In this document: piece by piece, positions 32,291 through 43,664 of the stretch
Position numbering within the stretch: position 1 is the first letter of the stretch
Layout of the letters: each line of letters opens with the position of its first letter
Source of the DNA: Pleurodeles waltl
Lineage: Eukaryota; Chordata; Amphibia; Caudata; Salamandridae
DNA length: 64,000 bases
Direction of reading: 5' to 3'
NCBI RefSeq assembly: GCF_031143425.1
Contig: NC_090443.1
Span: 1,053,506,554 to 1,053,570,553 of the forward strand
The notes under the pieces: model-generated
Seen by the model: only the letters and a program-made list of their open reading frames with translations
Told to the model about the DNA's origin: nothing
Database searches by the model: none
Made by a program: the position numbers and the translations under genes

Positions 32291-32905
32291 TTGGGTGTAT
32301 AGGCTTAGCCACTTAAATCTATTCCTAGTTTGTTTATTTCTTGCATTCTGTGATCTTATTGCAGTGGTAAGAAAACCTTCATTGATAAGCACAGAGCCCA
32401 TTGTAGAAGGGGAAAAGCAGCTTCTCCAGTATTGTATCTTTTATAGATTTACATGCTTGAATCTTCCCCGTCATGGTGAGAGTCCCACTGTAATAGTAAT
32501 GAAAGTGTTGCTGAAGCATTAGCATTGAGCTTCGTTGAAAAACCAATAGCAGTTAGTAGCCAGTTCATATGCATGTAATACACCCAAACTTCAGCCAGTT
32601 GGAGCAGAGACCCTGAAGCATTCATCCCCTGAAGAGCCACCATACATAAGATTTCTTTCTGCACATGGTGTTAGTGAGTCTCCCTGAGCTCTGCTCAGTC
32701 AGAGTGTGTCACTGTTGACCTTTTGACTTGCAGTTTCCAGATCATCTGTACACATCTTACCATCATCTGAGGTACAGTTTGTAAGTGTGCTTCACTGTGT
32801 TTTCAAACAGAATGTCTGAGTCTAAAAACAGGCTTTTTAGGTCTTGCAGGACTTGTGGAAAATCTAGGTGCTGTTCTGAGGATCTACATTAACAATGCTT
32901 GTTTA
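32291..32905. other. No recognisable feature
   Basis: About 600 bp of moderately AT-rich DNA between a DIRS relic and an LTR fragment. I see no open frame with a domain, no structured repeat and no terminal motif. Confidence 0.5.
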
Positions 32906-33835
32906 GAAAAGTTCCCTCTTTCTGGCATGATTACCCTCACTTTGTGCCTGTTCGCAGTGTGCTTAGACTGTTTTCACTGGGATCCTGCTAACCAGGATCC
33001 CAGTGATTGTGCTCTCTCCTCTAAATTTTGTTGTCTTGGTACTTTTTTCACCCCACAATTGGCATACTGGTGTACCCCTGTAAGTCCCTAATAGGTGGTA
33101 GGGCATTCGTACATCAGGTGTCCCTCATGGGCTGCAGCATGTATTATGCCACTCATGGAGCCCATGCAAACTGTGTCTACAGGCCTGCAATTGCAGCCTG
33201 TGTGAAAAGGTGCATGTACCCTTTCACTGCTGGTCACTACACCAGGTCAATGTAAGTCACCCCTATGGTAGGCCCTTTTGAGCGCAAAGGACATGGTGCA
33301 GGTCTTTCTGTGTGTGGGCACCCCTGCATGAGCAGAGGTGCCTCTACGAATTCCAGTTCCAATTCCCTGCACTTTGAAAGTGCAGGGAAGCCATTTTAGC
33401 TATGTACTGGCCACTTGTCAATACCTGTGGCCCAGATACATAATGGAAATTCCAAACCTAGGCATGTTTGGTATCGAACATGTCAGAATCATACCCCAAT
33501 ACTGATTCCAGTATTGGTGGCATGATTCCATGCACTCTGGGGGGTTCTTAGATGATCCCTCAGTTCTACTCCTATCAGTCTTCCAGGGTCTGTGGGCAGC
33601 CCACACTGCTGCCACCCCTCACATAATTCTGCCCGCCTGATGCTTGACCAGCTTGAGCAGGGGACAGCAGAGCAAAGGATTTCCTGTAGGAAAGGGTTGC
33701 AATCTCCTCTTCTTTTGAAATAGGCGTTATTGAGCTGGGGAGGATTAGTGTTCTCACGCCACCGGGCTGCTTTGAAGAGCACATTTGGTGCCCTCCTGCA
33801 TAATCCAGTTTGCACCAGTCCAGGGACCATGTCTC
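32906..33835 (+). repeat. Plus-oriented Gypsy LTR fragment
   Basis: From CCCTCTTTCTGGCATGATTACCC the segment follows the plus-oriented LTR at 46936-50012 near its start: CACTGGGATCCTGCTAACCAGGATCCCAGTG, TTGGCATACTGGTGTACCCC, the ATGGGCTGCAGCATGTATTATGCCAC block and the CTGTGGGCAGCCCACACTG region. It breaks off near 33835, well before a terminal CCTACA, so it is 3' truncated. Being diverged, it is probably one of the older insertions. Confidence 0.65.
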
Positions 33836-34529
33836 TGACATTCATAGAAAACACACATCCTTACGTAGGGACATTTTCTCAAAAGATCAGCTGTTTTATT
33901 ATATAAACACTTCCCTATCCCTTACACGTTAGAGGGAGATTCCAGCCAGAGAACTACAACTGTATGTTGATTGCTGAACGCTTTGCTACAGCTACTTATG
34001 CAGACTTCAGGCCTTTTGCTCAGGTGTGGGGGATGATGTCTTCCCAGGGGAACCTGAAGGTCAGAATTCAAGCTTAATATGTGCTCTATTATAGCCTATG
34101 TAGGAATTAGTCTATTGACTCTACTGACAATATGGTAGTGTTATTTCTATGCTTCACTCTCCTTGTCACAATTATAATCTTGTCATGCTGTATCGTCCTG
34201 GTATTGCAGTACATGCTTTGCTAGCTAAGATGCAGTCGCTTCATTAAAACCTTATTGCAACACATACTGCCTCTGTTTTGTCATTGTGTAAGTGAGACTA
34301 ATGTAACTGAGAGAAATGGATGAGACCGAGTGACCACTATTTCCCTGAGAAATCAATTATGTCAGGCGCTCGGCTGCCCAGTCATCCCTGCTCCCGGGTA
34401 GAGATGAGGCACTGCTAGTTAGCCAGAGCAAAACCCGGATTGGGGCAACAGGCGTCACCTGTAGTGGGTAAGACTCAGTCTCCCACACCACAGGTGATTC
34501 TGCCACTCAAAATTCCGTAGTCTCATTAG
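33836..34529. other. Unclassified, LTR-like AT-rich sequence
   Basis: The stretch around 34240-34310 (TTCATTAAAACCTTATTGC, then TTGTCATTGTGTAAGTGAG) looks like the R/U5 part of an unrelated LTR, but no paired terminus was found. TCTCATTAGAATAATGAGA near 34520 is a perfect short palindrome at the edge of the next MITE. No coding sequence. Confidence 0.3.
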
Positions 34530-34928
34530 AATAATGAGAGCCTACGTGACACCCCCATTCACACACAGAACACTCGACACCCCCCATCCCTCCCCTGCCC
34601 CTCCCCTGTCGGTCAATCCCCTTACCTGGTGGTCACGGTGGTCGTCCGGGAGGGAACGGGTCCATGGTGCTTGCTATGCTGCCAGCGCCCCGCCAACACA
34701 ACACTGCCATGCCAACTACTAAGTCGTAATGGGCATGGCAGTGTTGTGTTGATGTGGCAGTGCCAGGGGAGCAACCTCCACTGCACCGCCAACCGCCAGT
34801 ATGGCTGCTGGCAGTTGTATGCCCAAGTTATGGCAGACAGTCGCCAGCAGTCATAATATTGCATTCAGATGACCGCCATAACTGGCGGTCTTGTGGCTGG
34901 TGGGACCGCCAAAGTCATAATGAGGGCC
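34530..34928. mobile_element. Harbinger-type MITE, diverged left end
   Basis: The right end GGACCGCCAAAGTCATAATGAGGGCC matches the other Harbinger MITE ends in pattern. The interior has GGCATGGCAGTGTTGTGTTG and ACCGCCA-rich hairpin segments, including CAACACAACACTGCCATGCC pairing with GGCATGGCAGTGTTGTGTTG around 34694-34755. The left terminus is not recognisable as an intact repeat. After 34928 the DNA reads as DIRS recombinase. Confidence 0.6.
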
Positions 34929-35265
34929 TTAGTGTTGTTTAAAGTTCTACTTGCAAAGGACAAAAACTTTCTGAAACCCAAATCAATTGCTCATTTCTTT
35001 CTCTGCTCTAAGAAAGGGTCAAGCCTTAACCCGGGCTAGTATTGCTCGCTGGTCTCCTTCACTATACTCTTCTGTCATGAGAAGGCTTGATGTCTGCTGA
35101 CTGCAAAGGTGAAGGATCACTCAACTTGGAAGGTTGCAGTGTCATCAGCCCTGTTTGCAGGAGTGTCTTTACCTGACATCTACATGGCGGCAAGATGGGC
35201 GAACACCCATACCTGCCTAGATGCCTGGAGTAAGACAGATGTAGCAGTTGGCCAGGCTACCCTGC
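34929..35265 (+). pseudogene. DIRS-like tyrosine recombinase, C-terminal end
   Basis: With frame changes the plus strand reads KPKSIAHFFLCSKKGSSLNP, then DHSTWKVAVSSALFAGVS and LPDIYMAARWANTHTCLDAW, and ends VAVGQATLL. This is the C-terminal part of a DIRS-type recombinase (HSTxK/R, a W near ARWANTHT). The usual final Tyr appears replaced (TCLDAW). It is cut at 35265 by the solo LTR that ends at 50759; 50760 onward continues the DIRS 3' region. Confidence 0.65.
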
Positions 35266-35309
35266 TGTAGAAAGCTGGCTCTGTATATACTATAATAAAA
35301 TAAGATATA

Positions 35310-36266
35310 GACGGTCATTATGACGCCCAGTGGTAGGTGATAATGTGGCCGTAGTACCGCCAACAGGCTGTCGGTACATACCGCCACAGTATGACATTGG
35401 CAGGATGGCTGCACTTTACTGTTCCTACTGCCATTGCAGTAGCCGCCGCCGGGCCGGAGATAACAATCTCCAGCCCGGCAGCTGCTATTGTACCGCCGGC
35501 GGCATTTTGAGCCTGCCTACCACCATGGCCACGAAAACCATGGCGGTAGGCCTTACCAGTGACAGGGAATTCTTTCCCTGTCACTGGTAGGAGGCTCACC
35601 CACTCCCCAGATGCCCCCACCCTCCCTTCTATCCATGCTCCCCCCTTTCAATCTCCCACTTCCCCCATACACGCACAGTCGCAGACATGCACCACGCATA
35701 CACATTTATTCACGTATGCATCCATTCATTCTCGCACACATCCGTACACACATTCATACTGACATACAGACACGCATTCACATTTCCATTTGTACACACA
35801 TTCTCACACATACATAAACCCACGCACACAACACTACACACACAGTTGCATTCACTCACACACTCACACATACATGCACACAACCCCACACACACATACA
35901 CACAACACCCCCACTCCCCTCCCCTGTCTGAAGCCCAACTTACCTGCATCCAGAGGGGTCTTCCAGCAGGGAACGGGATGGGGCGCTGCTACCGCCAGCA
36001 GCGCCCAACAGCAGCGCCCTACAGCAGAACACCGCCAGGCCGTATCATGTGTCATGATACGGCTGGTGGCGGTCTATTGGCGTGGTGCTGCTGGTGGTAG
36101 CAGTGCCACCTGACCACCATCCTCCAGTATGGCCACAGCCGGATTTGAGACCCTTTTTGTGGCGGAAATCCAGCTGTAGTCATAATTTGGCAAACGGAAG
36201 TTAGCTGCGGCAACAGTCTTTTAGTGGCTGCCGCTGTGGCGGTAGGTGGCTTTTACCACCAATTTT
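35310..36266. mobile_element. Harbinger-type insertion (MITE or deletion derivative)
   Basis: The left end GACGGTCATTATGACGCC has the Harbinger terminal pattern. It splits the LTR after GATATA; the LTR resumes near 36267 with ATA/GTGTGCACAG, so a short TATA/ATA duplication is possible. The right terminus is poorly defined; an internal CAGCTGTAGTCATAATTTGG near 36175 could be the original end with later sequence added. The interior has a hairpin (about 35552-35590, CAGTGACAGGGAA/TTCCCTGTCACTG) and a degenerate CACA-rich block at 35690-35920 that generates His/Thr-rich false ORFs. Confidence 0.55.
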
Positions 36267-37027
36267 ATAGTGTGCACAGAGTCCAGGGGTTCCCCAGAGT
36301 CTTGACAGAGTCAATAATAGATAGTACTAATGCTCTCTTTTGTGGTAGTGTGGTCAAGAGTTAGGCTTATTAGAGGGTAGTGCAAAGCATTGTTGTACAC
36401 ACACAGACAATAGAAGAAGCACACACTCAGGCGATCATTACAACATTGGCGGTAAAAGCCGCTTACTGCCGTGCAGAAGACCGCCAACACACCGTCGCGG
36501 CCGCGGAATTCCGCCACAGCTATTATGACCCACATCTCGGAATCCGACAAAATTCAGACACCCACACACGTCCGCCACACCAAAGGTCAATGATAAACTG
36601 GCGAAATAAAAACCTTCACCGTCACGCCAACAGAATATGCCCACACTATCACGACCCACGAATCCACGCGGCGGTCTTTCAACCGCGGTATTCCATTGGC
36701 GGTACACACCGCCAGGCTCAAAATACACACACTTCTACAAAACACCACCACATTGGACAATTCCAAATACACACACCTGATACACATACACACACCACTC
36801 GCACACACCCATTACAATATAAAACACACACCCACATCACCCACAAACCCCTACGACCACTATTACAGAGAGAAGGCCAGAGAGAGACACCACCATCCAC
36901 AAACTAGCATCCACAGGCACACAACACCATCACCCACACAACTTCCACGCACAAAACACCACACACCACTACCTATCACCACACTTATCACCACACACAC
37001 CACCCCACACATCACCTACACCACCCC

Positions 37028-38657
37028 ATGGCACGGCAAAGACACCCCAGGTTTTCAGAGGAGGAGCTCAGGGTCATGGTGGAGGAAATCGTCCGGGTAG
37101 AGCCACAGCTATTTGGAGCACAGGTGCAGCACACCTCAATTGCAAGGAAGATGGAGCTATGGCGAAGAATAGTCGACAGGGTCAACGCAGTGGGACAACA
37201 CCCAAGAAATCGGGAGGACATCAGGAAGAGGTGGAACGACCTACGGGGGAAGGTGCGTTCCGTGGTCTCAAGAGACCACCAGGCGGTTCAGCGGACTGGC
37301 GGCGGACCCCCACCTCCTCACCCACAACTAACAACATGGGAGGGGCAGGTCTTGGCGATTCTGCTTCCTGAGGGCCTCGCAGGAGTCGGTGGAGGAATGG
37401 ACTCCGGTAAGTCAAACCTTTAACTACCATATCCCCCACCCCACCTGCATGCTATCACATACCCCCACCCTCGCCCCCACCCCTATCACTCCAACTCCTC
37501 ACAAATGTCCCAATATCACAAACCACACATCCCAACACCAAGCCCTGCATGCAACACCAACGCATGGACACCCATCACTAAAGCATGCCCACTGCACATA
37601 CCCATACACCCCCTAAACCATCATCACACAAGCCCCCACACAGGAATGCCAGCACTGGGGTACACGCTCACCCACCCATTGCACACCATGACACACACAG
37701 ATGCAATAATCCTGCCTTTACACCCCTGCAGGACCACTATCCAACGTCACCAGACAGGAGGGTCCAGACATCTCCAATCCACCCACAGAAGAGGCCCACA
37801 GTGATGACAGCACCTCTGTCCATCTGGATCTAGATGAACAGCCCAGACCATCGTGGGCCTCGGGACAGTCGATACCCCTCACACAGGCACAGGCCACCAC
37901 AGACCTTCCCCCCTCTGGTAACACCAGCACAGCACCCACCCAGCGGGCCCATACCTCTGTCCCCAGGACACGTCAATCAGCTGTGTGTCCACCACTACAG
38001 GGAACCCAGGATAACCCACCACCCCTACAACAACAGGGACCTGGGGGCAGTGGCAGTGGGCATACAGTCCAGGGGACGGAGGCCAAGGAACGCAGGGGAA
38101 CTGGGAGGGCTGCTGTGCAACAGGGGGCAGACAGGCCAAGGGAACCCACTCTCCACGAGGCCCTCTCCTCCATCATGGGAGCATACCACCACTCCCAGGA
38201 GACGATGGCAACGGTCCTGGCCAAGTTTCAGGAGACCCAGCACATGCAGGAGGAACAGTATTTGGGGTTCAGGGAGGAACTCAGAACCATCAGCTCCGCC
38301 CTGGGCACCATCGTAGGGGTGCTGAAGGAAATACTCAACACCAGGAGGGACACTGTGGCACTACAAGGGGCCCCTGACACTAGCATGGACGAGGAACTGC
38401 CCACCACCTCCGCGGGCGCTAGTGGACAGGAGGCACCGCCACAGGACCACCACACCAGCACCCCACCCCCTGCAGAGGGAGAACCACCCCGCAAGCGGTC
38501 CCTGAGATCCAGGAACAAGACAGAGCACGATGCCAAGACCCCCGCCAAGAAATTAGACCACCCTGATTGTCATCCCACTGTCCCACTTTGTCACCCTGTC
38601 CATATTGAAACTGCCCCCGCTCCACTTCCTATGCCGATATGGGCAATGCACCTGTGA
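37028..38657 (+). CDS. Harbinger Myb/SANT-like DNA-binding protein 1 (two exons)
   Basis: Exon 1 (37028-37406) ends at a CCG/GTAAGT donor; the acceptor CCCCTGCAG leads exon 2 (37732-38657). The join keeps phase and gives a predicted 434-residue protein. Residues 7-80 form a Myb/SANT (trihelix-like) domain: FSEEELRVMVEEIV, then MELWRRIVDRVN (W45) and NREDIRKRWNDLRGKVR (W69). The middle is Ser/Thr/Pro-rich. A predicted helical segment follows (HEALSSIMGAYHHSQ to GVLKEILNTRRD). The C-terminus has a basic PPRKRSLRSRNK that may be a nuclear localisation signal. In Harbinger elements this partner binds transposon ends and helps bring the transposase into the nucleus. It converges on the transposase with about 200 bp between stops. 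The splice sites are my inference. Confidence 0.8.
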
Positions 38658-38855
38658 GACTAATAGACTGGACTCTGCCATGGGCACTCCTCTGCCATCA
38701 ACCCTCACCATTTAACTTCCCCCTCCAATATTTTGTATTTATATAAACACACCTAAAGCACCAAAAGATCTGGAGTCTGTCTGTGATTTCAAAATAGTGT
38801 ATTTGCAATTACAGTGACAAAATTTACAGGAAATAGTAATGTCAACATACCTATG

Positions 38856-40144
38856 TCACACAGCTCTAGTCCATGAGGAACCTAAGCAGATGACACACGT
38901 TGGGACCCATACCTGTGAAACCATAAGGGAAAGTGACAACTCAGTGACCATACACTGGGTGAAGTCGACAGACAGGATAGAGGTAGAAGTGTAAAAGTAC
39001 ATGTAATAGGCAGGAATGTAATCTCACCTGTGTTCCACTGGAAATATTGCTGGATGACTGAGTCCCTGTTGTCCATGTCTTCTTCCTCTGCTTCCTCCTC
39101 ATCACTGTCCACAGGCTCCACAGCTGCTACAACACCGCCATCTGGACCATCCTCCTGCAGAAAAGGCACCTGTCGTCGCAAAGCCAAGTTATGAAGCATA
39201 CAGTAGGCCACGATGATCTGGCACACCTTCTTTGGTGAGTAGAATAGGGATCCACCTGTCATATGGAGGCACCGGAACCTGGCCTTCAGGAGGCCGAAGG
39301 TCCGCTCGATCACCCTCCTAGTTCGCCCATGGGCATCATTGTAGTGTTCCTCTGCCCTTGTCCTGGGATTCCTCACTGGGGTCAGTTGCCATGACAGGTT
39401 GGGGTAACCAGAGTCACCTAATAGCCACACACGGTGCCTCTGGAGTTGACCCATCACATAAGGAATGCTGCTATTCCGCATGATGTATGCGTCATGCACT
39501 GAGCCAGGGAACATGGCATTCACATGGGAGATGTACTGGTCGGCCAAACATACCATCTGTACATTCATGGAATGATAACTCTTCCGATTCCTGTACACCT
39601 GTTCACTCCTGAGTGGGGGTACCAATGCCACATGTGTCCCATCAATGGCACCTATGATGTTGGGGATATGTCCAAGGGCATAGAAGTCACCCTTCACTGT
39701 AGGCAAATCCTCCACCAGAGGGAAAACTATGTAGCTCCTCATGTGTTTCAGCAGGGCAGACAACACTCTGGACAATACGTTGGAAAACATAGGCTGGGAC
39801 AACCCTGATGCCATGGCCACAGTTGTTTGAAAAGACCCACTTGCAAGGAAATGGAGCACTGATAGCACCTGCACTTGAGGGGGGATTCCTGTGGGATGGC
39901 GGATTGCTGACATCAGGTCAGGCTCCAACTGTGTACACAGTTCCTGGATTGTGGCACGGTCAAACCTGTAGGTGATTATCAAATTTCTTTCCTCCATTGC
40001 CGACAGGTCCAACAGCGGTCGGTACACCAGAGGATTCCGCCATCTCACATGTCCCAGCGGACGGTGCCTATGAAGGACAACAGCGAGCATAGAGTCAAAC
40101 AACTCAGAGGTATGTACCCACAGTCTACACAGAACACCATTCAT
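38856..40144 (-). CDS. HARBI1-like Harbinger transposase (DDE nuclease)
   Basis: The frame 40150-38882 begins in a TTG triplet; the first ATG is 40144, and the next, FDSMLAVVL, lies 19 codons on. A helix-turn-helix occurs near residues 91-135. The catalytic triad is D170 (GAIDGTHVAL), D220 (PGSVHDAYI) and E282 (VIERTFGLLKARF), counted from 40150, with LLGDSGYP between. An acidic tail follows. At 39030-39027 an ACACAG/GTGAGAT donor and at 38885-38882 a TTAG acceptor suggest a small intron (39027-38882) and a short last exon ending at 38856. No stop or frameshift interrupts the domain, so it could be active. It cuts and pastes the element's ends with the Myb partner. Confidence 0.9.
38882..39027 (-). 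other. Predicted intron in HARBI1-like gene
   Basis: On the minus strand, CAG/GTGAGA follows the codons for WNT and CTGCTTAG/GTTCC precedes a short in-frame tail of eight codons ending TGA at 38856. Reading through instead gives an unrelated hydrophobic tail. Inference from splice consensus only. Confidence 0.55.
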
Positions 40145-40149
40145 ACACA

Positions 40150-40530
40150 AAATCTGGCCTGTATGTGTGTTGAGACTAGGTCTAGGTATGTGTGACGCAG
40201 TTGGTAATTAGGCCAGGTGGGCCCCTGAATTGGCGGCTGCCTGACTTGTAAAGTGGGACAATGGGATGTGAGGTAACTGCGCTGGCGTTGTACACCGTCA
40301 CGGTAGGCGGTCGAAGACCGCGGCGCAATGCTGCATTGGTTAACATTGGACCCTATGGATCCCAGGAGCCAATGACGATGTACGCCGGCAGTGATGGTAC
40401 GCACCGCCGCGGATGTGACCGCTGCGGACGTGACCGCCATTTTCTATCTGTTGAATCACTCGATACCTGATCTTCGACAGGGGAGGACCTACACTGCTAG
40501 TGCTGCTGTGACCTCGGTCTGGAAGAGACA
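40150..40530. promoter_or_regulatory. Divergent intergenic region, putative bidirectional promoter
   Basis: The transposase reads leftward from about 40144 and Myb/SANT gene 2 rightward from 40531. The 380 bp between them is CpG-rich with small inverted motifs (GCGGTCGAAGACCGC near 40306, ACCGCCGCGGATGTGACCGC near 40402). No TATA box is clear. Shared transcription of both genes is inferred from the arrangement alone. Confidence 0.45.
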
Positions 40531-43085
40531 ATGGCTTGTGCGTCTGGGGAAAGGGCCCCTGCCTTCACTGCGGAGGAGTTGGAGAAGCTCGTCAATGGGG
40601 TCCTCCCCCAGTACACGCTACTCTACGGTCCTCCAGACCAACAGGTAAGTACACGGGGAGCATGCTGTATGGGCTATGCCTGTGTGGAGAGGGCTGGTTC
40701 TAAGAAGGAAGGGGGCAGAGTTCTGAGTGCATGAAAGCTGGTGGGTGCATGTGCCACATGGCAAGGGTAGGGATGGGGGCCACTCACTTTGACGGCGCAG
40801 TGGGTAATGACTTCTCTTCTTCCCCTGTACATTTCATGTAGGTCAGCGCCCACCAGAAGAAGGATATTTGGCGTGCTATCGTCAAGGACGTCCGGACCCT
40901 GGGGGTCCACCACAGACGGAGCACCCACTGCCGGAAAAGATGGGAGGACATTCGCCGCTGGAGCAAGAAGACGGCGGAGGCTCAGCTGGGGATGGCCTCC
41001 CAACGTGGGAGGGGTGCCCGTCGAACCATGACCCCCCTGATGTTCCGGATCCTGGCGGTGGCCTACCCGGAGTTGGATGGGCGCTTGAGGGCATCACAGC
41101 AGACACAAGGGGGTGAGAACACTCTCATTCAACTGACTTTGCGCGCAGTGGAGGGGTCTGGGTGGGGGAGGAGTGCTGTGGGTTTCCCTAGGCCAGGGCG
41201 AGTTCCGTAGGCTAGGCCCCTTCGTAAGGCTTGGCCCTGTGGCCCCCCACCCCACCTCTGTAGAGTGCCAAGTACAGCTATTCATGCACCTGTGTCATCT
41301 ATGTGTGCAGATGTCGTCCATAGCCTTGTAGGCCATTTCCCAGGAATTGCTCTGTAGAGCCCAACAGCGCGACGTAGTGCAGGGGGCTGCTGTGTCTGTC
41401 TTGTCCGCCAACGGTAGCGGTAAGCCATGCACTCAACATGTCTTTCTTCTGTTCTCCCCCCCCCCCTTTTTTTGCGGTCTCCCTGTTCTTGTGTGCATTA
41501 GCATAATCAGGCGGAGGAGCAGTGGCACCGGAGCACGAGGGAGCTGCATCCCACATGGCCATGGAGGGCCACACAACAGACTCTGAATACACCAGTGGGA
41601 CGGAGGGGGAGGGGAGCACCACGGCGGTGACAGGAGCTGAAACCAGCGACACAGACTCGTCCTCCGATGGGAGCTCCCTTGTGGTGGCGGCAACATCTGT
41701 GCACCCCACTACTACAGGTACAGCTGCCACCACCCCTACCAGCACCGCACTTCCAGCAGCCCCTCAGCCTTCGCCCTGTGCCCGCTCACCCAGGAGGGTG
41801 GGCATCACCTTCGCCCCAGGCACCTCAGCCCCTGCCCCTGTCACCTCTGCTGCCCTCAGTGAGGAGGCCATTGACCTCCTCAGGTCCCTCACTGTTGGGC
41901 AGTCTACCATTTTGAATGCCATCCAGGGTGTGGAAAGGGAGTTGCAACAAACCAATGCATTCCTGGAGGGCATTCATTCTGGTCAGGCTGCCCTTCATCG
42001 AACCTTTCAAACTCTGGCCTCAGCACTGATGGCAGCCATTGTCCCTGTGTCTAGCCTCCCCCCTCCAACTTCCTCCACCCAGACCCAATCCCCTGTACCT
42101 CTGCCTATCCCAAGCACACCATCAGACCAGCATGCACACACCTCACCACACAAGGGAAGCTCAGGCAAACATAAGCACCACACATCCCACAGGCACTCAC
42201 GCAAGCATCACACACATACAGACACTGCCTCCACTGTGTCCCCCTCCTCCTCGTCTCCCTCCTCCCTCCCAGTCCCGTCTACACTCACACCTGCATGCAC
42301 TACCACTACAGCTACTACGTCCCGCACCAGCACACCCACAACCACACCCTGCTCACGTGCAGTCACCACCCCCACTACCATCCACACGTCCCCTGTGTCC
42401 TCTCCCAGTGTGTCAGTGACGCCCCCTCCCAAGATACACAAACGGAGGCACACACCCACCCAACATACATCCACCTCACAACAGCCTCCAGTGCATGCAC
42501 CTGCACCCAAAGCCACAAAACTTACACCTCCTACAACAACCACCTCTTCCTCCACTCCCAACCCCCCTCCAGCTTCCCGTCCCAGTGTCTCCAAACAACT
42601 TTTCCTGTCCACCCTTAACCTATTTCCCACCACCCCCGTCCAACTCATAGGTCCCGAACTAGCACCTCAGCCACAAAATCAACGGGACCAGTGGTGCCTG
42701 TTGTCACAGGTATGTGGAGTGCACCGGCCACCAGGACAGCCAGTGTGGCACGGAGACACAGCACAGCCAGCCCCCCCCATCCCCCCCTGTGAAGCACCAG
42801 AAGTTGGCCAGTGCCCGGCGGGAGAGGGGGAAGACTCCAGCCACCCAAGCCGCTCACAGGGGTCCCGTGGGGAGTGTGGACTCAGCTGTGACTCCTCCCA
42901 AGGTGGGGAAGGGGCAGAAGAAACCCGGCAAGTCTGGAAGGACCAGCACGGCGGAGAAGACCGCCATCATCCCCGATGGCCAGGAGGCCACGCCCAGCCC
43001 CCGCCCAGCTGCCCAGGAGGGCCCCGCCAGCCACAGCCCAGCTGCCCAGGAGGGCCCCGCCAGCCACAGCCCAGCTGACCAATGA
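40531..43085 (+). pseudogene. Harbinger Myb/SANT-like protein 2 (three exons, frame-disturbed end)
   Basis: Exon 1 (40531-40644, 38 codons, FTAEELEKLVNGVLPQY) ends at CAG/GTAAGT. Exon 2 (40842-41112) carries HQKKDIWRAIVKDV and CRKRWEDIRRWSKKT. Together they form a Myb/SANT-like domain split by an intron, of the kind seen in MSANTD and TSNARE1-like proteins. Exon 3 starts at about 41511 and is open to 43078 in one frame: acidic start, then a helical stretch (LSEEAIDLLRSLTVGQSTILNAIQ to FLEGIHSGQAALHRTFQTL), then long Thr/Pro/His-rich sequence. Near 42700-42790 C-runs appear to shift the frame; the likely original tail (PKVGKGQKKPGKSGR) lies in the frame starting at 42714. I therefore call it damaged, though splicing could also explain it. 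Confidence 0.65.
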
Positions 43086-43420
43086 AGGACCGCCAGCCCC
43101 AGCCCAGCTGGGCAATGAAGGACCGCCAAGTCAAGCACCACTGAACAGGGCAAGGACCGCCAAGTCAAGCACCGCTGAACAGGGCAAGCACCGCTGAACA
43201 GGGCAAGGACCGCCAAGTCTAGCACTGCTGAACAGGGCAAGGACCGGCAAGTCAAGCACCGCTGAACAGGGCAAGGACTGCCAAGTCAAGCACCGCTGAA
43301 CAGGGCAAGGACCGCCAAGTCAAGCACCGCTGAACAGGGCAAGGACCGCCAAGTCAAGCACCGCTGAACAGGCCAAGCACCGCTGAAAAGGGCAAGGACC
43401 GCCAAGTCAAGCACCGCTAG
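43086..43420. repeat. 34-bp tandem repeat
   Basis: The unit AAGTCAAGCACCGCTGAACA followed by GGGCAAGGACCGCC repeats about eight to nine times, with truncated units near 43180 and 43370. It begins just after the last coding frame of Myb/SANT gene 2. It follows imperfect 33-bp repeats of GCCCAGGAGGGCCCCGCCAG at 43010-43078, so the array may have grown out of coding sequence. Confidence 0.9.
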
Positions 43421-43466
43421 CCCATGAGCGGCAGGGGCACTGACGCAACAGGGACTGTCACGGGAT

Positions 43467-43660
43467 GAGTGATGCACTCCGGGCACCAGTCCCCCTCTAG
43501 AACCAGTGGAGAAATGCATCTACTACCTCTGTCCTGCACAGGATGAAGCACTCTGGGCACCAGTCCCCCTCCAGAACCAGTGGAGACATGCATCCACTAC
43601 CTCTGTCCTGCACAGGATGAAGCACTCTGGGCACCAGTCCCCCTCCAGAACCAGTGGACA
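43467..43660. repeat. 74-bp tandem repeat, about 2.6 units
   Basis: GGATGAAGCACTCTGGGC starts at 43541 and 43615, with a diverged earlier copy near 43467 (GTGATGCACTCCGGGC). Each unit continues ACCAGTCCCCCTCCAGAACC and ends CCTCTGTCCTGCACA. It lies between the 34-bp and 64-bp arrays in the 3' part of the Harbinger element. Confidence 0.85.
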
Positions 43661-43664
43661 CTGT

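Noticed and set aside
35611..36113. Several His/Thr-rich ORFs of 70-140 codons
   Set aside because: They come from a degenerate CACA/CATACA simple repeat inside a Harbinger-type insertion and read open in several frames at once.
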